Shown: one piece after another, positions 1-10,388 of the stretch
How the letters are laid out: the number at the start of each line of letters is the position of its first letter
How positions within the stretch are numbered: the first letter of the stretch is position 1
Origin: Pyropia haitanensis
Taxonomy: Eukaryota > Rhodophyta > Bangiophyceae > Bangiales > Bangiaceae
Assembly (NCBI GenBank): GCA_008729055.1
Contig: SDUX01000002.1
Coordinates: forward strand, 4,491,874 to 4,555,873
Direction of reading: 5' to 3'
DNA length: 64,000 bases
Notes under the pieces: generated by a model
What the model saw: the letters and a program-made list of their open reading frames with translations, nothing else
Database searches by the model: none
Told to the model about the DNA's origin: nothing
Position numbers and translations under genes: made by a program

Positions 1-508
1 TTTGTCTCAGCAATCCGCGAACGTGGGTGGCGCGGCCACCACCGCCCCACCGCGGAGTTGCTGCATTTTGAGGAGCCCCGTGCGTTGGGGGCGGGCCACG
101 CGGCTAAATGCCTATGACGGTGATGCTGGCTCCCTTGGAGCACCCGCCGCAGCCAGCGGGACGCGCAGCCGGCCACCAGCACGTGCCGCCAACGCGCTTG
201 GCCGCCCAGCTGTGTCCCCAACTAGGCCTCCCGTTTGTTCACGCCGCAGCCCGTGGCCGTCCCCGGCGCCGCCACCGCTGCGCCCGTCAACGGGGGCCCT
301 CCGCGACCGCCCCGCTATGCAACGCTCAGCCCCCCCCCCCCCCCCCGTACCCCCCCCGCGTGCATTATCTAGACTGCACGCTGGAACCCTCCGAGTCTGC
401 CCTGCCCTGCGCCCTGTCCAAGTCCCGCACCCCCCGCCGGACCCTCTGCCGCCCTCGAAAAAAAAAATTGACCGCGGCGCCCGCGGACCGCACCGGCGGC
501 GCGTGCGC
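1..508. other. intergenic, no gene recognised
   Basis: GC-rich sequence with a C homopolymer near 331-346. An A-run at about 459-467, read on the minus strand, is a T-run just downstream of the minus-strand gene that stops at 509, as expected for 3' flanking DNA. Open frames here are compositional (Pro/Ala/Arg-rich) and resemble no family I know. Confidence 0.5.
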
Positions 509-1129
509 CTACAAGAAGATGGACGCCTTGGCCACGTCGCCCACCGCCCGCGCGGCCGCCGCGGCGGCGCGCTTGCCCACCTTGCCCCACCCAGCGCCGC
601 CGCCACCCACCGTGCCGGCCAGGTCAGCGCCCACCGCGGCGGCCATGCGGAGGACGTCCGCGGCGGCGACGCCGCCCCCCTCCAGCACCGCCACGTACGC
701 GGTGGCCGGCGTCGCGGCGGGCTCGGTGAACAGGCACGCCGACAGCATCGCCGCGGGGAGGGAGGAGAGAAAGGTGGTTGGCGGCAGCGGCGGTGGCGGC
801 GGTGGGGCGGCGGCCGCGACGGCGGCGGCGGCGGCGGCTGCGGGCGGCGGCGGCGGGCCAACGTGGAACGCCCGCAGCGTCAGCGCCGGGTCTGCGTCGA
901 GCGCCTCGGCGCTCTCGCCCGTGTACTGGAAGCGGGGCATGCCGGTGAGAACGACCACCCGGCGGGGCGCGAGCGCGGCGGCCGCCCACGCCGCCACCCC
1001 CGCCGCGCGGTCGTCGGGGACGGGGCCGCCGCCGAGCAGCGCCATCCCGCCCGCGTCGCCGGCCAGGCGGTAGAGGCCCAGCGGCGGCAGCCCGGGGGCG
1101 GTGAGGGTGCCCAGCAGGCCGGCAGACAC

Positions 1130-1188
<59 letters not shown>

Positions 1189-1465
1189 TGGCCGACTCGG
1201 CGGCCAGCCGCGCGGCGACGGGCCCGCGGCCCGTCGACGCGGCGGCGACGGCCTCGCCGACGGGCCCGCACGCGACGAGGAGAAAGGGCGGTCGCGGCGG
1301 GGGCGCACCAGCGGGGAGCGCCGCCGCCGCCGCGCCCGGCGGCGGCGCCAGCGTCAGGGGCACCGCCGCGGCGGCGGCGGCGGCCACGTCGAGGTCGTGC
1401 GCGGCATCGTCGTACGCGCGGGAGGCGAAGAGGGTCGGGTCCACCGCGCGGGTAAAGGCGTCCAT
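509..1465 (-). CDS. PSMG1: proteasome assembly chaperone 1 (PAC1/PSMG1)-like protein
   Basis: Predicted 318 residues from the ATG at 1465, the first Met followed by globular-looking sequence (MDAFTRAVDP). Upstream in-frame sequence is low-complexity. The C-terminal half resembles PAC1/PSMG1, which pairs with PAC2 to scaffold assembly of the 20S proteasome alpha ring in the cytosol. The supporting stretches are a beta-strand followed by VVVLTGMPRFQYTGES, the segment SSLPAAMLSACLF (compare LPAAVLSYC in the animal protein), and then ATAYVAVLEGG and a helix ending in VGADLAG. Inserted Gly and Pro/Ala runs (codons around 1140-1190 and 800-850) come from GCC/GGC repeats and are probably surface loops. 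It has no metal or catalytic motif, as expected of a chaperone. It is divergent from the GatC gene across about 500 bp. Similarity was judged by eye. An alternative is another Rossmann-like chaperone of the PAC2 family. Confidence 0.52.
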
Positions 1466-1967
1466 GGCCACGCGGGGACCGTGAGAGCAGAGGGGAGACG
1501 GGGGGGGGGGGTGGAACGGGGGGGTACGCGCGACGCTGCAACGGGAGCGAGGGAGACGGCAGCGGCCAGCGACGTCGCGGGGGGGGCGATGGCGACCAAG
1601 GCCGCCGTGAGTGCCGCCGCGGCCGAGACAGCAATGGTCTGGCGCGTTTTGAACACGCTCTCGAGTTTGGCCGAGGCGGGTGACGTTGCAGTGGCTGGCA
1701 CGATGCAACGGATCACGCACTTGTGTAGAGGGGTGCCACTTTACACTTCTGTCACCCAAATCTCCGCCTTGAACCGCGGCGGGCTCCCGCCTCCGTCTTG
1801 ACGCCCACTTTACCTCCGCCCACCTTCGCGAGTTCATCGTCCGCCGCTCGCCCCACCACTTGTTCCACCCCCTCCACGCCTCCCTGCCCTATTCCACTCT
1901 CTTTGAACCCCCCTCTAGCAACCCCGCGAGCACCTGTGTCTCCTCTCTGATGCCCTCCCCATCAAGG
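1466..1967. other. divergent intergenic region between PAC1-like and GatC genes
   Basis: About 500 bp between two start codons that point away from each other, so it should contain both promoters. It is less GC-biased in its centre (1640-1960) than the flanking coding DNA. I see no TATA box or clear element. Confidence 0.45.
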
Positions 1968-2569
1968 ATGGCCTTTGCGCCCGCCCTCGCCCGCGCCTTG
2001 CCGCGCCTCGGCGCTCGCGCGGCGCCGGCGGTCGCGACGCGCGCGCCGCGGCGGCGGCCGTCCGCCGCCGTCGCCGCCGCCGCGTCAGCGTCAGCGTCGG
2101 CGTCCCCCCCCCCTCCCCCCCCTCCCCCTCCGCCTCCCCCTCCTCCCCCTCCTCCCCCCCCTCCCCCCCTTCCGCCGCCGCCGCCGCCGCCGCCACCGAC
2201 GCCGTCACCGCCGACACGGTCCAGTGGGTGGCGCGGCTGGCGCACCTGCGCCTGACCGACGCCGAGGCCGCCGGCATGGTCGACGTCTTTGGCGAGATGC
2301 TCGCGTTTGTGCGGCAGGTTTCCGACGCGGACGTGTCGGACATTGAGGCCGCGGCGGCTGTCGGCGGCGGCGGCGGTGGCGGCAATGACGACGCGGCGGC
2401 GGTGGCGGCGGTGGCGGCGGCGGCGGGGGAGGCTGGCGTGGTGGACGCGGCGTGGCTCCGCCCAGACGAGCCGGTCGCGTTTGGCGCCAACGAGGAGCTG
2501 CTCGCCGAGGCGCCCGCGCTGGAGGATGACCTCTTCCGGGTGCCCCGCATTATGGACGCGGAGGAGTGA
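1968..2569 (+). CDS. gatC: glutamyl-tRNA(Gln) amidotransferase subunit C (GatC), organelle-targeted, frame break in poly-C tract
   Basis: GatC stabilises GatA/GatB in the complex that converts Glu-tRNA(Gln) to Gln-tRNA(Gln) in plastids and mitochondria. The ATG at 1968 opens an Arg/Ala-rich N-terminus (MAFAPALARALPRLGARAAP) typical of an organelle transit peptide. A C/T-rich tract at 2104-2170 follows. The conserved body is then read in another frame: VQWVARLAHLRLTDAEA, the helix ending EMLAFVRQVSD, then LRPDEPV, ELLAEAPALEDDLF and the GatC signature ending VPRIM before the stop at 2569. The N-terminal and body frames differ by an indel-sized step inside the homopolymers. That could be an assembly error or, less likely, an intron using the CAG at 2222-2224. 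An Ala/Gly insert separates the two conserved halves. Family assignment is firm from the order of the motifs. The exact N-terminal join is not. Confidence 0.78.
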
Positions 2570-2926
2570 CGTGGGCCGAGGCGGGGCGGAGGCTGCGCCG
2601 GGTGGGGGGCGGGGCGCCGCGGGGGACCGTGGGTGGGGAGGCGGGATGAATGGACGCATGCTGCGCGTCGACGAGCTTTGCACCGGGGCGGCACGCAGCC
2701 GCTGTCCTGCCCGACGGCGGCGAGGTTGGGACTGGAAATAGCACAAGAAGTAGGGGAAACGGCGTGCCAGCCCAGTCGGACGCCGAGTCCGAAAGGACGA
2801 CCACCCACACGGGTGCGGCCCCACTGCGTGTGGGCTCGCGCTCCACCCCCTCCTGCCCCCACCCCCACACCGCCCTCCCCCCTCCGTCCGTCCGCATCCG
2901 CGCCTGAGATTCGGCGGCCCCCCCCC
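2570..2926. other. convergent 3' intergenic region
   Basis: About 350 bp between the GatC stop and the stop of the next minus-strand gene. It holds the 3' flanks of both. No gene, repeat or RNA was seen. Confidence 0.5.
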
Positions 2927-3502
2927 TCACGCCTCACGGCTGGCCACATCGACGACCTCGTTGAGCACGCCGCGCCCGTGGCCGACGCCGCCCGCCCCCC
3001 CCCCCCTCCCCGATCCCCCCCGGCTGGCGCCCCCCCCCCCTGGCTCCCGCCCCGCCTCCCACACCGCCCGCGGCGCGATGGACGGCCGCACCACGTCCAC
3101 GCCCATCACCGCACCCGCCTGGAAGATCACACAAAACTCCGCCTCCGGGTCGTACCCGCGGACGCGGTCGACAATCTCGGCAAAGTCCGCGGCCTCGCGC
3201 CCGGCAGCGCCGCCGCCGTCGCCGCCGCCGCCGAGCGCGGCGCCCGCGTTCGCGACCAGCTCCTCGAGCGTCACGTACAGGCTCGGGATGCTCTCCAGCT
3301 GCCGCACCGCGTCGGCGGCCACCCGCCCGGGGCGGGCGCCCCCCACCTCTCCCGGCGTCGGCGCGTTGGTGTAGTCGGCAAACACCGCGCCGCGGCCGCG
3401 GGTGGTGTAGCCTTCGTAGCACATGGCGCACGCGACGCGGCCGTTGCGCCCAATGTACGCCTTGTACGCGGCCGCCCACGCGGCGGGGTCCGCGGGGGGG
3501 GG
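2927..3502 (-). CDS. conserved-looking protein of unknown function (C-terminal part; 5' end unresolved)
   Basis: I do not recognise this family. About 190 residues read as real protein. They contain WAAAYKAYIGRNGRVACAMC, then EGYTTRGRGAVFADYTN, SIPSLYVTLEELVANAG, an acidic helix FAEIVDRVRGYDPEAEFCVI, and VVRPSIAPRAVWEA. A Gly/Arg-rich tail follows. Tyr, Asp and hydrophobic residues are spaced as in an alpha/beta domain, unlike the compositional frames around it. The frame stays open upstream to 4417, but beyond 3502 it runs through Pro- and Arg-rich sequence made by a GCC triplet repeat. A splice acceptor-like CAG (minus strand, around 3507-3509) after a pyrimidine-rich stretch may mark an exon start. 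The conserved part has no signal peptide or membrane segment. The start is arbitrary, and the function should be left open. Confidence 0.5.
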   Translation of the reverse strand, partial: PPPADPAAWAAAYKAYIGRNGRVACAMCYEGYTTRGRGAVFADYTNAPTPGEVGGARPGRVAADAVRQLESIPSLYVTLEELVANAGAALGGGGDGGGAAGREAADFAEIVDRVRGYDPEAEFCVIFQAGAVMGVDVVRPSIAPRAVWEAGREPGGGGASRGGSGRGGGAGGVGHGRGVLNEVVDVASREA

Positions 3503-3567
3503 GTGGCTGGGCGTCGGCGGGGTGGAAGGGGGGGGGAAGAACAGCGGGGGGGGCTGCCAAAGCCCCG

Positions 3568-3638
<71 letters not shown>

Positions 3639-4424
3639 TCGCTCGCCGCGATGGTGGGCTGGCCCGGGCGGTCGGCGGCGGCGGACGGCGGCACCTCGCC
3701 GCGGTGGCGGCCGTCGGGGGGGGGACAGCGCCACGCCGCGGCCCGTCCAGGCGCCACGGCGTAGCGACCCGACGGGCGGCGGGGCAAAGGCGGGCCCGCC
3801 AGGGGCCATGGCGAGGGCAGTTCCCCCGCGGGGGATGGGACGGACCCCGTGCAGATGAGCCAAGAGGTGGGGCAGAGACACTGGCGGGCACGCCAAAACG
3901 ATAGCAGCGGCGGGTACAAGTGGCAGCCAACGGTGGGGGGAACAGCAGCGCAGACGGTGGGGGGCACAGCAGCACGGGCGGTGCGGGCGCAGCGGCAAAG
4001 GGCAGCGGGCGAGCGGAGAAGTGACCGCCGCGGTGGGGGAAGAAGAGCTCGGCAAGGTGCACACGACGGCCGCCGACTACGCCGAGATCCCTCTTCTCGC
4101 CACGTGGCAATGAAATTTCGTGTAAGTACTCCCCACTGGCAGCTGTGCATGGGTCGAACCGTGTCGTCAAGCAAGGGTCTTGCGTGTTGCACCTGTACAG
4201 TACACGCCATCTTCCTGTCTGCTCCCAGCCACCTCGGCTCCAGCTCGACAGCCACGCCTGCGGCGTCCCTTTGCGGATGCGACGGTGCGGAGGCGCCCAG
4301 CGACGTCACGCTCAGGCGCTGTGGTGCTTTCCACCTCTTCCTTCCTCCGCGGCGTCCGTCACAGGCGTCCCGACTTCTCCCCCGCCGCCCTCCCCATCGC
4401 CCGCCCCACCCCCCCACTCTCGGT
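3503..4424. other. divergent region with unresolved 5' end of the unknown minus-strand gene
   Basis: About 920 bp between the unknown minus-strand protein and the MDR reductase. It includes a GCC triplet run (3568-3637) and a moderately GC stretch at 3850-4330 that probably carries both promoters. Upstream exons of the minus-strand gene may be hidden here, but I cannot place one. Confidence 0.4.
3568..3637. repeat. (GCC)n trinucleotide repeat
   Basis: About 23 near-perfect GCC units. Depending on frame and strand they would encode Ala, Pro, Arg or Gly runs. The repeat lies just upstream of the recognisable part of the minus-strand unknown gene and makes its 5' end hard to define. Confidence 0.9.
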
Positions 4425-5792
4425 ATGGCCCGCCCCGGGGTGTCCCCCGCCCCGCCCGGCGCCGACCCGCCCCCCCCGGCGGCGCAGCCGCCCCCCCCGG
4501 CGGGGGCACCCCCCCCCCCCGCGCCTCCCCCCCGGCGTCACCCTCCCCCCCACCCAGACCGTCGTCCGCCTCCGCCGGCGGCCGGTCGGCGCCATCCGGC
4601 TCGGCCGGGACCTGGTGCTCGACGCCGCCACGCCCGTACCATCGCCGTCGGCGCGGGCGCCGCTGCTGGTCCGGGTGCTCTACCTGTCGGTCGACCCGGC
4701 GATGCGGGGGTGGATGTCCCCGGCGCGCAGCTACATCCCGCCGGTCAAGCTGGGGGCGGTCATGCGCGCGGGCGGGGTCGCCGAGGTCCTCGCCGTCCAC
4801 CCGTCGGCGGCGGCGGCGGGGGGGGGTGGTAGCGGGGGCAGCGGCAGCGGCAGCGGCAGCGGCAGCGGCGGTGTCAGCAGCAGCAGCAGCAGCGGCGGTG
4901 GAGACGGGCCGGGCGGCGGCGGCGGTGGCGACGGCGGCGGTGCGGTCCCCGCCGTGGGCGACCTCGTCTCTGGCACGTTTGGGATGTGCGAGTTTGCGAC
5001 CGCCGCGGTGCGGGACGTGGAGCCGCTGTCGTGGCTCCCGCGCCACCTGTCCCCCGCGCTCGCGCTGGGCACCCTCGGCATGACCGGCCTGACCGCGTAC
5101 TTTGGCCTCCTCCGCGTCGGCGCGCCCGCCGGCGGCCGCGGCGAGACGGTGCTCGTGTCGGCCGCGGCGGGCGCGACCGGCTCGGTGGTGTGCGGCATTG
5201 CCAAAAACGTCCTCGGCTGCCGCGTCGTCGGCGTCGCGGGCGGGGCGGCCAAGTGCGCGTACGTGCGCGACGCGCTCGGCGTGGACGCGGTCGTCGACTA
5301 CAAGGCCGCCCGCGGCTCGGTGGGCGCGCTGACCAAGGCGCTCGCGGCCGCGTGCCCCGACGGCGTGGACATTTACTTTGACAATGTGGGCGGGCCGCTC
5401 CTCGACGCCGCCCTCCGGGTGCTGGCCCGCCGCGGCCGCGTCGTCCTTTGCGGCGCCATCAGCCAGTACAACGCGCGGGAGCGGGTGCCGGGGGGGGGGC
5501 CCGCCGAGTACGTGCAGCTGCTGGTCAAGAGCGCGCGCATGGAGGGCTTTATCGTCCTCGACTACGCGGCCGAGTACGCGGCCGCGCGCGCGGCGCTGGT
5601 GCGGTGGCACGCGGAGGGCAAGGTCGGCGGCCGCCTGGAGGTGGTGCGTGGTGGCATCCGCGCCGCGCCGGGGGCGCTCGCCATGCTCTTCCGCGGCGAC
5701 AACACGGGCAAGGTGGTGGTGGAGGTGGGCGACCGGTGGCTGCGGCCGGTACTGCCGGGGGGGGGGGGGGTGGAGCGCAGGCCAAGCTGTGA
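4425..5792 (+). CDS. MDR-superfamily NADPH-dependent reductase (prostaglandin/2-alkenal reductase-like)
   Basis: This is a zinc-independent medium-chain reductase, a family that reduces the C=C bond of reactive enals and enones with NADPH. Near the N-terminus is VVRLRRRPVGAIR followed by LVRVLYLSVDPAMRGWM, the hallmark start of the PTGR/alkenal reductase group. A Gly/Ser-rich insert (codons about 4813-4945) precedes VGDLVSGTFGMCEFA. The cofactor domain has LGTLGMTGLTAYFGLLRVG, the nucleotide-binding VSAAAGATGSVVCGIAK (near 5158-5205), GVDIYFDNVGG and RVVLCGAISQYN. The family-typical end GDNTGKVVVEV lies at about 5695-5730. The ATG at 4425 is in a different frame from the body, with C-runs at 4465-4540 between them. 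The G-run at 5757-5770 shifts the frame again, and after it a stop appears at 5790-5792; the body frame itself stays open far downstream. The two shifts cancel. Family call is secure and substrate is unknown. Confidence 0.85.
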
Positions 5793-7218
5793 TGCGGTTC
5801 CGGGTGAAGAGGGCGGGGGGGGGGGGGGGCGGGGGGGGGGGGGGAGGGCGGGCCACGGACGCAGTGGGGATGTACCCGATGCAGGCGGTGTACAGGGCGG
5901 TGGGGTCATGGCGTTTCAGCGGGCGGCGGCCTCCGCCCGTTGGTGGGCAGCCCAGGGTGGTCGCCGTCGGAGTGAGCCGCGGGCGACGCGGGGCCCAGCT
6001 GCACGCCCTGTTGTGGCGTGTTTGGTAAGGGACCCTGCTGGTGGGCGTCCCCGGCGGCAGACCATCTATCCCCGCCGCCGTAGGGCCTGTGTGTGCCGCC
6101 CCGCAGTGGGGTGTCATGGCAGCCGCCCCCCAACCGTGTGCACGCCGCGTCGGCCGCCGCCAGCCGGGCGCCGTGCGCCCGAGGCTGCGAACGGGGGCGG
6201 CCGCCTTTCTCCCTCTGTCCACAGCCGCGGGTGCGGATTGTTTCCCGACCGCGTGGGGCGGGGGGAGGCCCCGGGCGGGGGGCAGCCGCCCAGCCGCTGC
6301 CGGCCCGCGGGGCCGTGGGGATGGGGAGGGCATCCCAGCGGGCGGGGCGAGCGGCCGGCGTACCGTTCGAGTCGTAGGCAAGCGCGCGCGTGCATGCCGC
6401 GGTGCACATAGAACCGGACCAGAACTGTCAGAGGCGTCCCATCCGCGACAACAAAGCAAGAAAGAAGCATGGCCGAGGAAACGCAACACCTCAGGCAGTC
6501 AACGCAGGGATGACCTACCGACAGAAAACCGCTCGCTTCCGCGCGTCGCCGTCGGCCGCCGCCGCGAGCCGCGCGTCGGTGGCCGCCGCGACTGCCGTCG
6601 CGACAGCAGACGCGACGCCGCCCGCCGCCGCCACCGCCGCGGCCGCCCGCCACCACCGTCCGCGCCGCGCGGTCACGCCGCCGCGTCCGCTCCCGCCCTG
6701 CGGGCGGATGCCAAGACGACGACGACGACGGCGGTGACGACACAGTCGCAGCAGGGGGCTGCTGACGCGCCGCCGCGTCTGCCGGGGCCACCTCCAGCGC
6801 CCAGGGAGGGCGGCGGCGGGGGGACTGCGCGCGGCCGACAGGGGAGCGGAACGGGCGGGCGGGCGGGCGGGCGGGCGGGCGGGCGGGCGGGGGTGGCGCG
6901 GGTGGCCGCCGCAGCGGGCACGTCCCCGTTCGATGGGGCAGCGAGGGAGACGGCCGCGACGGTGGCGGCGACAGGGGGGGGGAGGGTACGGGCGACGCCG
7001 CTGGCCGCGAGGTGCACACTCCACCGCGGCTGGGGGGTGTAGGTGGTGGTGGAGGGGGGTCGATGGACCGTCGCTCGCTGGACTGGGCGTGTGTGTGGTG
7101 TGTGCGCATCAGCGCATGTCAAGGGGAGGCGACTGGCAAGGGGCAGGCGACGGGGCGGGCGGCAGAGAAAAGAAATAGGAGCAAACCAAAAGAGCTATTA
7201 CCCGTGCCACGCGCCGCG
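5793..7218. other. convergent intergenic region, no gene recognised
   Basis: About 1.4 kb between the 3' ends of the MDR reductase and the kinase. Open frames exist on both strands, but they are Pro/Arg/Gly-rich with no recognisable motif. It contains a GGGC tandem repeat (6853-6893) and G/C homopolymers. Part of it must be 3' untranslated sequence. Confidence 0.45.
6853..6893. repeat. (GGGC)n tetranucleotide repeat, G-quadruplex-prone
   Basis: Ten or so GGGC units in a row. Four or more closely spaced G-triplets meet the usual sequence rule for an intramolecular G-quadruplex on the plus strand. Confidence 0.85.
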
Positions 7219-7513
7219 TCACCAGAGCTCGTTGGGGTGGGGCACCCGCCCCAGCAGCCCCGGCCGCGAGTCGGCCGGCCGGCCGCGCCCCCCCCCCCAG
7301 GCGGGCCCCGCGCCCGGCTGCTCACGCGACAGAAACGCCGGCGCCGGCCCGCCAACCGACGAGCCCGCCGCCGACGGGCGGCGGCCGTCGGCGGGGCCGC
7401 CGGGCAGCTTGCGCACAAAGCTGTAGCCGAGCAGCAGCGTCCCGTGCGAGTTGCCCGACGACGCCGCCGCCGCGTGGTCGCCGCCGAGCAGCGCGCGCAC
7501 GCCGCCGGGCGCG

Positions 7514-7554
<41 letters not shown>

Positions 7555-9766
7555 ATCGCCGCCGCCACCCCCCCCGCCACGGCCGTGGAGCTTGTTCCAC
7601 CCCCGCCACGTGGCCGGCGTCCGCGCCGCCGGGTCGGCCGCCGTTGACGACGCCGTCGACGGGGAGCGGCCGTCCATCGCGGCGGCCGCGTCGAAAAAGG
7701 AGAGGCTCGTATCATCCGCGGCCGCGCTGCTGCTGGTGCCACTCACAGCTGTGCTGCCGCAGCCAACGCTGGCGGTCGCCGCCGTGGCCGCGTCGGCCGC
7801 CGCGCCTTCATCCTCCGAGTGGCTGACGAGGCTGCTGACGCCAGCGACGCCGCCCATGCCCCGCGCCGCTTCCGTCAGCAGCTGTCGGTCCGGGTCCGCG
7901 TCGCCGGGGGGGGGGGGCGCCGCGCCAACTCGCTGATCAGCCGCGCCCGCGCGGTGCGGCCGGCCAGCGCGGGGTTGCCGGGCGACCGCCGGCCCCGCTC
8001 GCCACCGCCGCCGCGTGGGGCGTGCGGGGCGTAGCCGGCCGTGTCGCCCTCGGCGGCGGCCCCGCCGTACCCGTCGCTGGCGCCGCCACCGCCGCCAGCG
8101 TCGTCATCGCCGCCGCCGCTGCCGTACGCACCATCGTCAGCGTCGTCGGGCATGGACAGCTGGCCCAGCGCGCGGTCCACATCAGACACGTAGGCGGCAT
8201 GCGTGCCCTCACGGGAGCCACTGCCACTGTCACTGTCCCAGCCGCCACCAGAGCCCGCGTCGGCAAAGCCCACGTGGCGGGAGGTGCGTGCGGGGGAGAC
8301 GGACACGGGCGAGGCGGTGGCGTCAAAGTCGGGGGCGAGGCCCCCCACGACGGGCGTGTCCGGGCCGCTGCCCGCATCGTCGGCCACGGACGAGGCGAGT
8401 GGGGGGCTGCCCGCCACCGCGTCGGGCGCGGCCACAGCCGCGTCCTCGCCAACGGGACGAGGACGTCGCCGACGCGGCCGGCTGGTCGTCCCGGCGGAGG
8501 CGCCGTCGGCAGCAGCACTCGCAGCATCAGAGGCAGCCGCGGCGGTGCCCGCTGCCCGTGCTGGCCGCTGCCGACGCGCTCTTGGCCGCCCGTCCGCCCT
8601 ACCCTCCGCGCGAGCCGCGTCGACAGAGTCGCGCGGCGTGCTCGGGTGGCTCGCGCCCGCCGCGGCCCCCTCCCCGTCGGCCGCACCCCACCGCCGCTGC
8701 CGATGCTGCCGTGCAGCGGCAGCCGCAGCGGCCGCCTCCTGCTGTTGCCGCACACGGCTCGCGCCGTGCTCTTCCCCAGTGGGCAGCGTTGCAAAGATGT
8801 TGCCGTCGACGAGCCCGCCGCGGGCCGCCACCCCCCAGTCGACGGTGGCGAAAAACGGGTGCGCGCGCACGTCGGCCCACCCGCCTGGCCCGCAGCCGAG
8901 GCGCGACGCCAGCGGCCGCGTGAGCAGCCCAGAGATGAGGGATATCGCGGTCGGGGTCAGGTGCGCGGGGTACTCAATGTCCGCGGTGAGGATCCGCACA
9001 AACACGTCGTTGATCTCCTCTGCGTGGAAGGGCGTCTGGCCGCAGAGGAGCTCATACGCAAGGACACCAAGCGACCAAACGTCACACGACTGGCCATACG
9101 CGTGGCCCGCCACCGCCTCGGGCGCGCAGTAGTGACGGGTCCCGCAGAGGGTCTTGGTGAGGCCCGCCCCCTCGTCGCTCAGCAGCTTGGACAGGCCAAA
9201 GTCCGCAATGCGCACGTGGCCCGAGCTGGTGAGCAGGATGTTCTCCAGCTTGAGGTCCCGGTACACCACCGCCGAGCTGTGGAGGTGCTCCAGCCCGAGG
9301 ACCAGCTCCGCGAGCACAAACCGGGTGGCGGCCTCGCCCAGCGACCGCCCCCGGCGGCGCAAAAACGAGTAGAGGTCCCCACCGGCGGCGTACTCCATCA
9401 CCATGTACAGCTTGCGGGGAGACTGGAAGGCGTACCGGAGGGGCAGCACAAACGGGTGCGGCCGCGTCACCTCCATCACCAGCCGCTCGTCGAGCGCGTG
9501 GCGGCGGCACTCGGGGGACGACGTCAGCGACGCCTTGGGAATCACCTTCATCGCAAACAGCTCCCCCGTGTCGCGCGCCGCAACGAGAAACACGTTGCCG
9601 CTGCTGCCGCTGCCGAGCAACTTTTTCGTCTCAAACGCCGCCGGCGACAGCGGCGGCGGCGCACTCCGCGGCTGCAGCGCCTGCAGCGACGAGTTGGACA
9701 CGGCCGACGTCCAGCGGGTGCTCGTCGGCACCGCCGGCGACGGCGGCGGCACGTCCACATCCCAAA

Positions 9767-9805
<39 letters not shown>

Positions 9806-10349
9806 GGCCATCGCGGCCGTCGGTCGGCCACGCGCCACCAGCGGCGGTGGCGGCGTCCGAGCCGCCGGTGCCCCCCCCCTCGGACGGGCACACGTGCGGC
9901 CGCAGCAGCGCGTCGTGCCAGCCGCCCGCGTCCGCGGCGGTTGCAAACAGCAGCAGCAGCACGGCCCCACCGCCGCCGTTGGACCCCCCCGCCCGCGGCG
10001 CGAGCCGCAGCACGTTGGGCGCCGCCGCCGACACGACCGTCGCGCCGCGGCGGAGCGTCAGGACGAGCGCCGGCGAGACGGCGCGGCCAATCGCGGCCGC
10101 CGCGACCGACGATGGCGCGTCGCTCGCCGCCAGCGACGGCTGCGCGCTCGCCCGCCGCTGCCGCTCGTCGCCGCCCGCCGCCGACGCCGCCTCCCCGTCG
10201 TCGTCGTCGCCGCCCTCGTCGTCGTCGGCCACCGACGACGCCGCGTCCGCCGACCGCCGCCGCCGCTCCCCGCCATCCGCAGAGCCGCGGCCGTCGGCGC
10301 TGCCGCCGCGCCCGCCGCCGCCGCCGCCGCCGCCACTGCCACCGCCGCT

Positions 10350-10388
<39 letters not shown>

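Noticed and set aside
2104..2170. C/T-rich tract of GatC as a spliceosomal polypyrimidine tract of an intron ending at 2224
   Set aside because: Not excluded, but the residues just before the proposed acceptor (DTVQW) align with the GatC N-terminal helix, so they are more likely coding. A homopolymer indel explains the frame equally well.
4145..4165. tRNA B-box-like sequence (GGTTCGACCC on the minus strand)
   Set aside because: The flanking bases do not form a T-arm stem and no acceptor, D or anticodon arms can be drawn.
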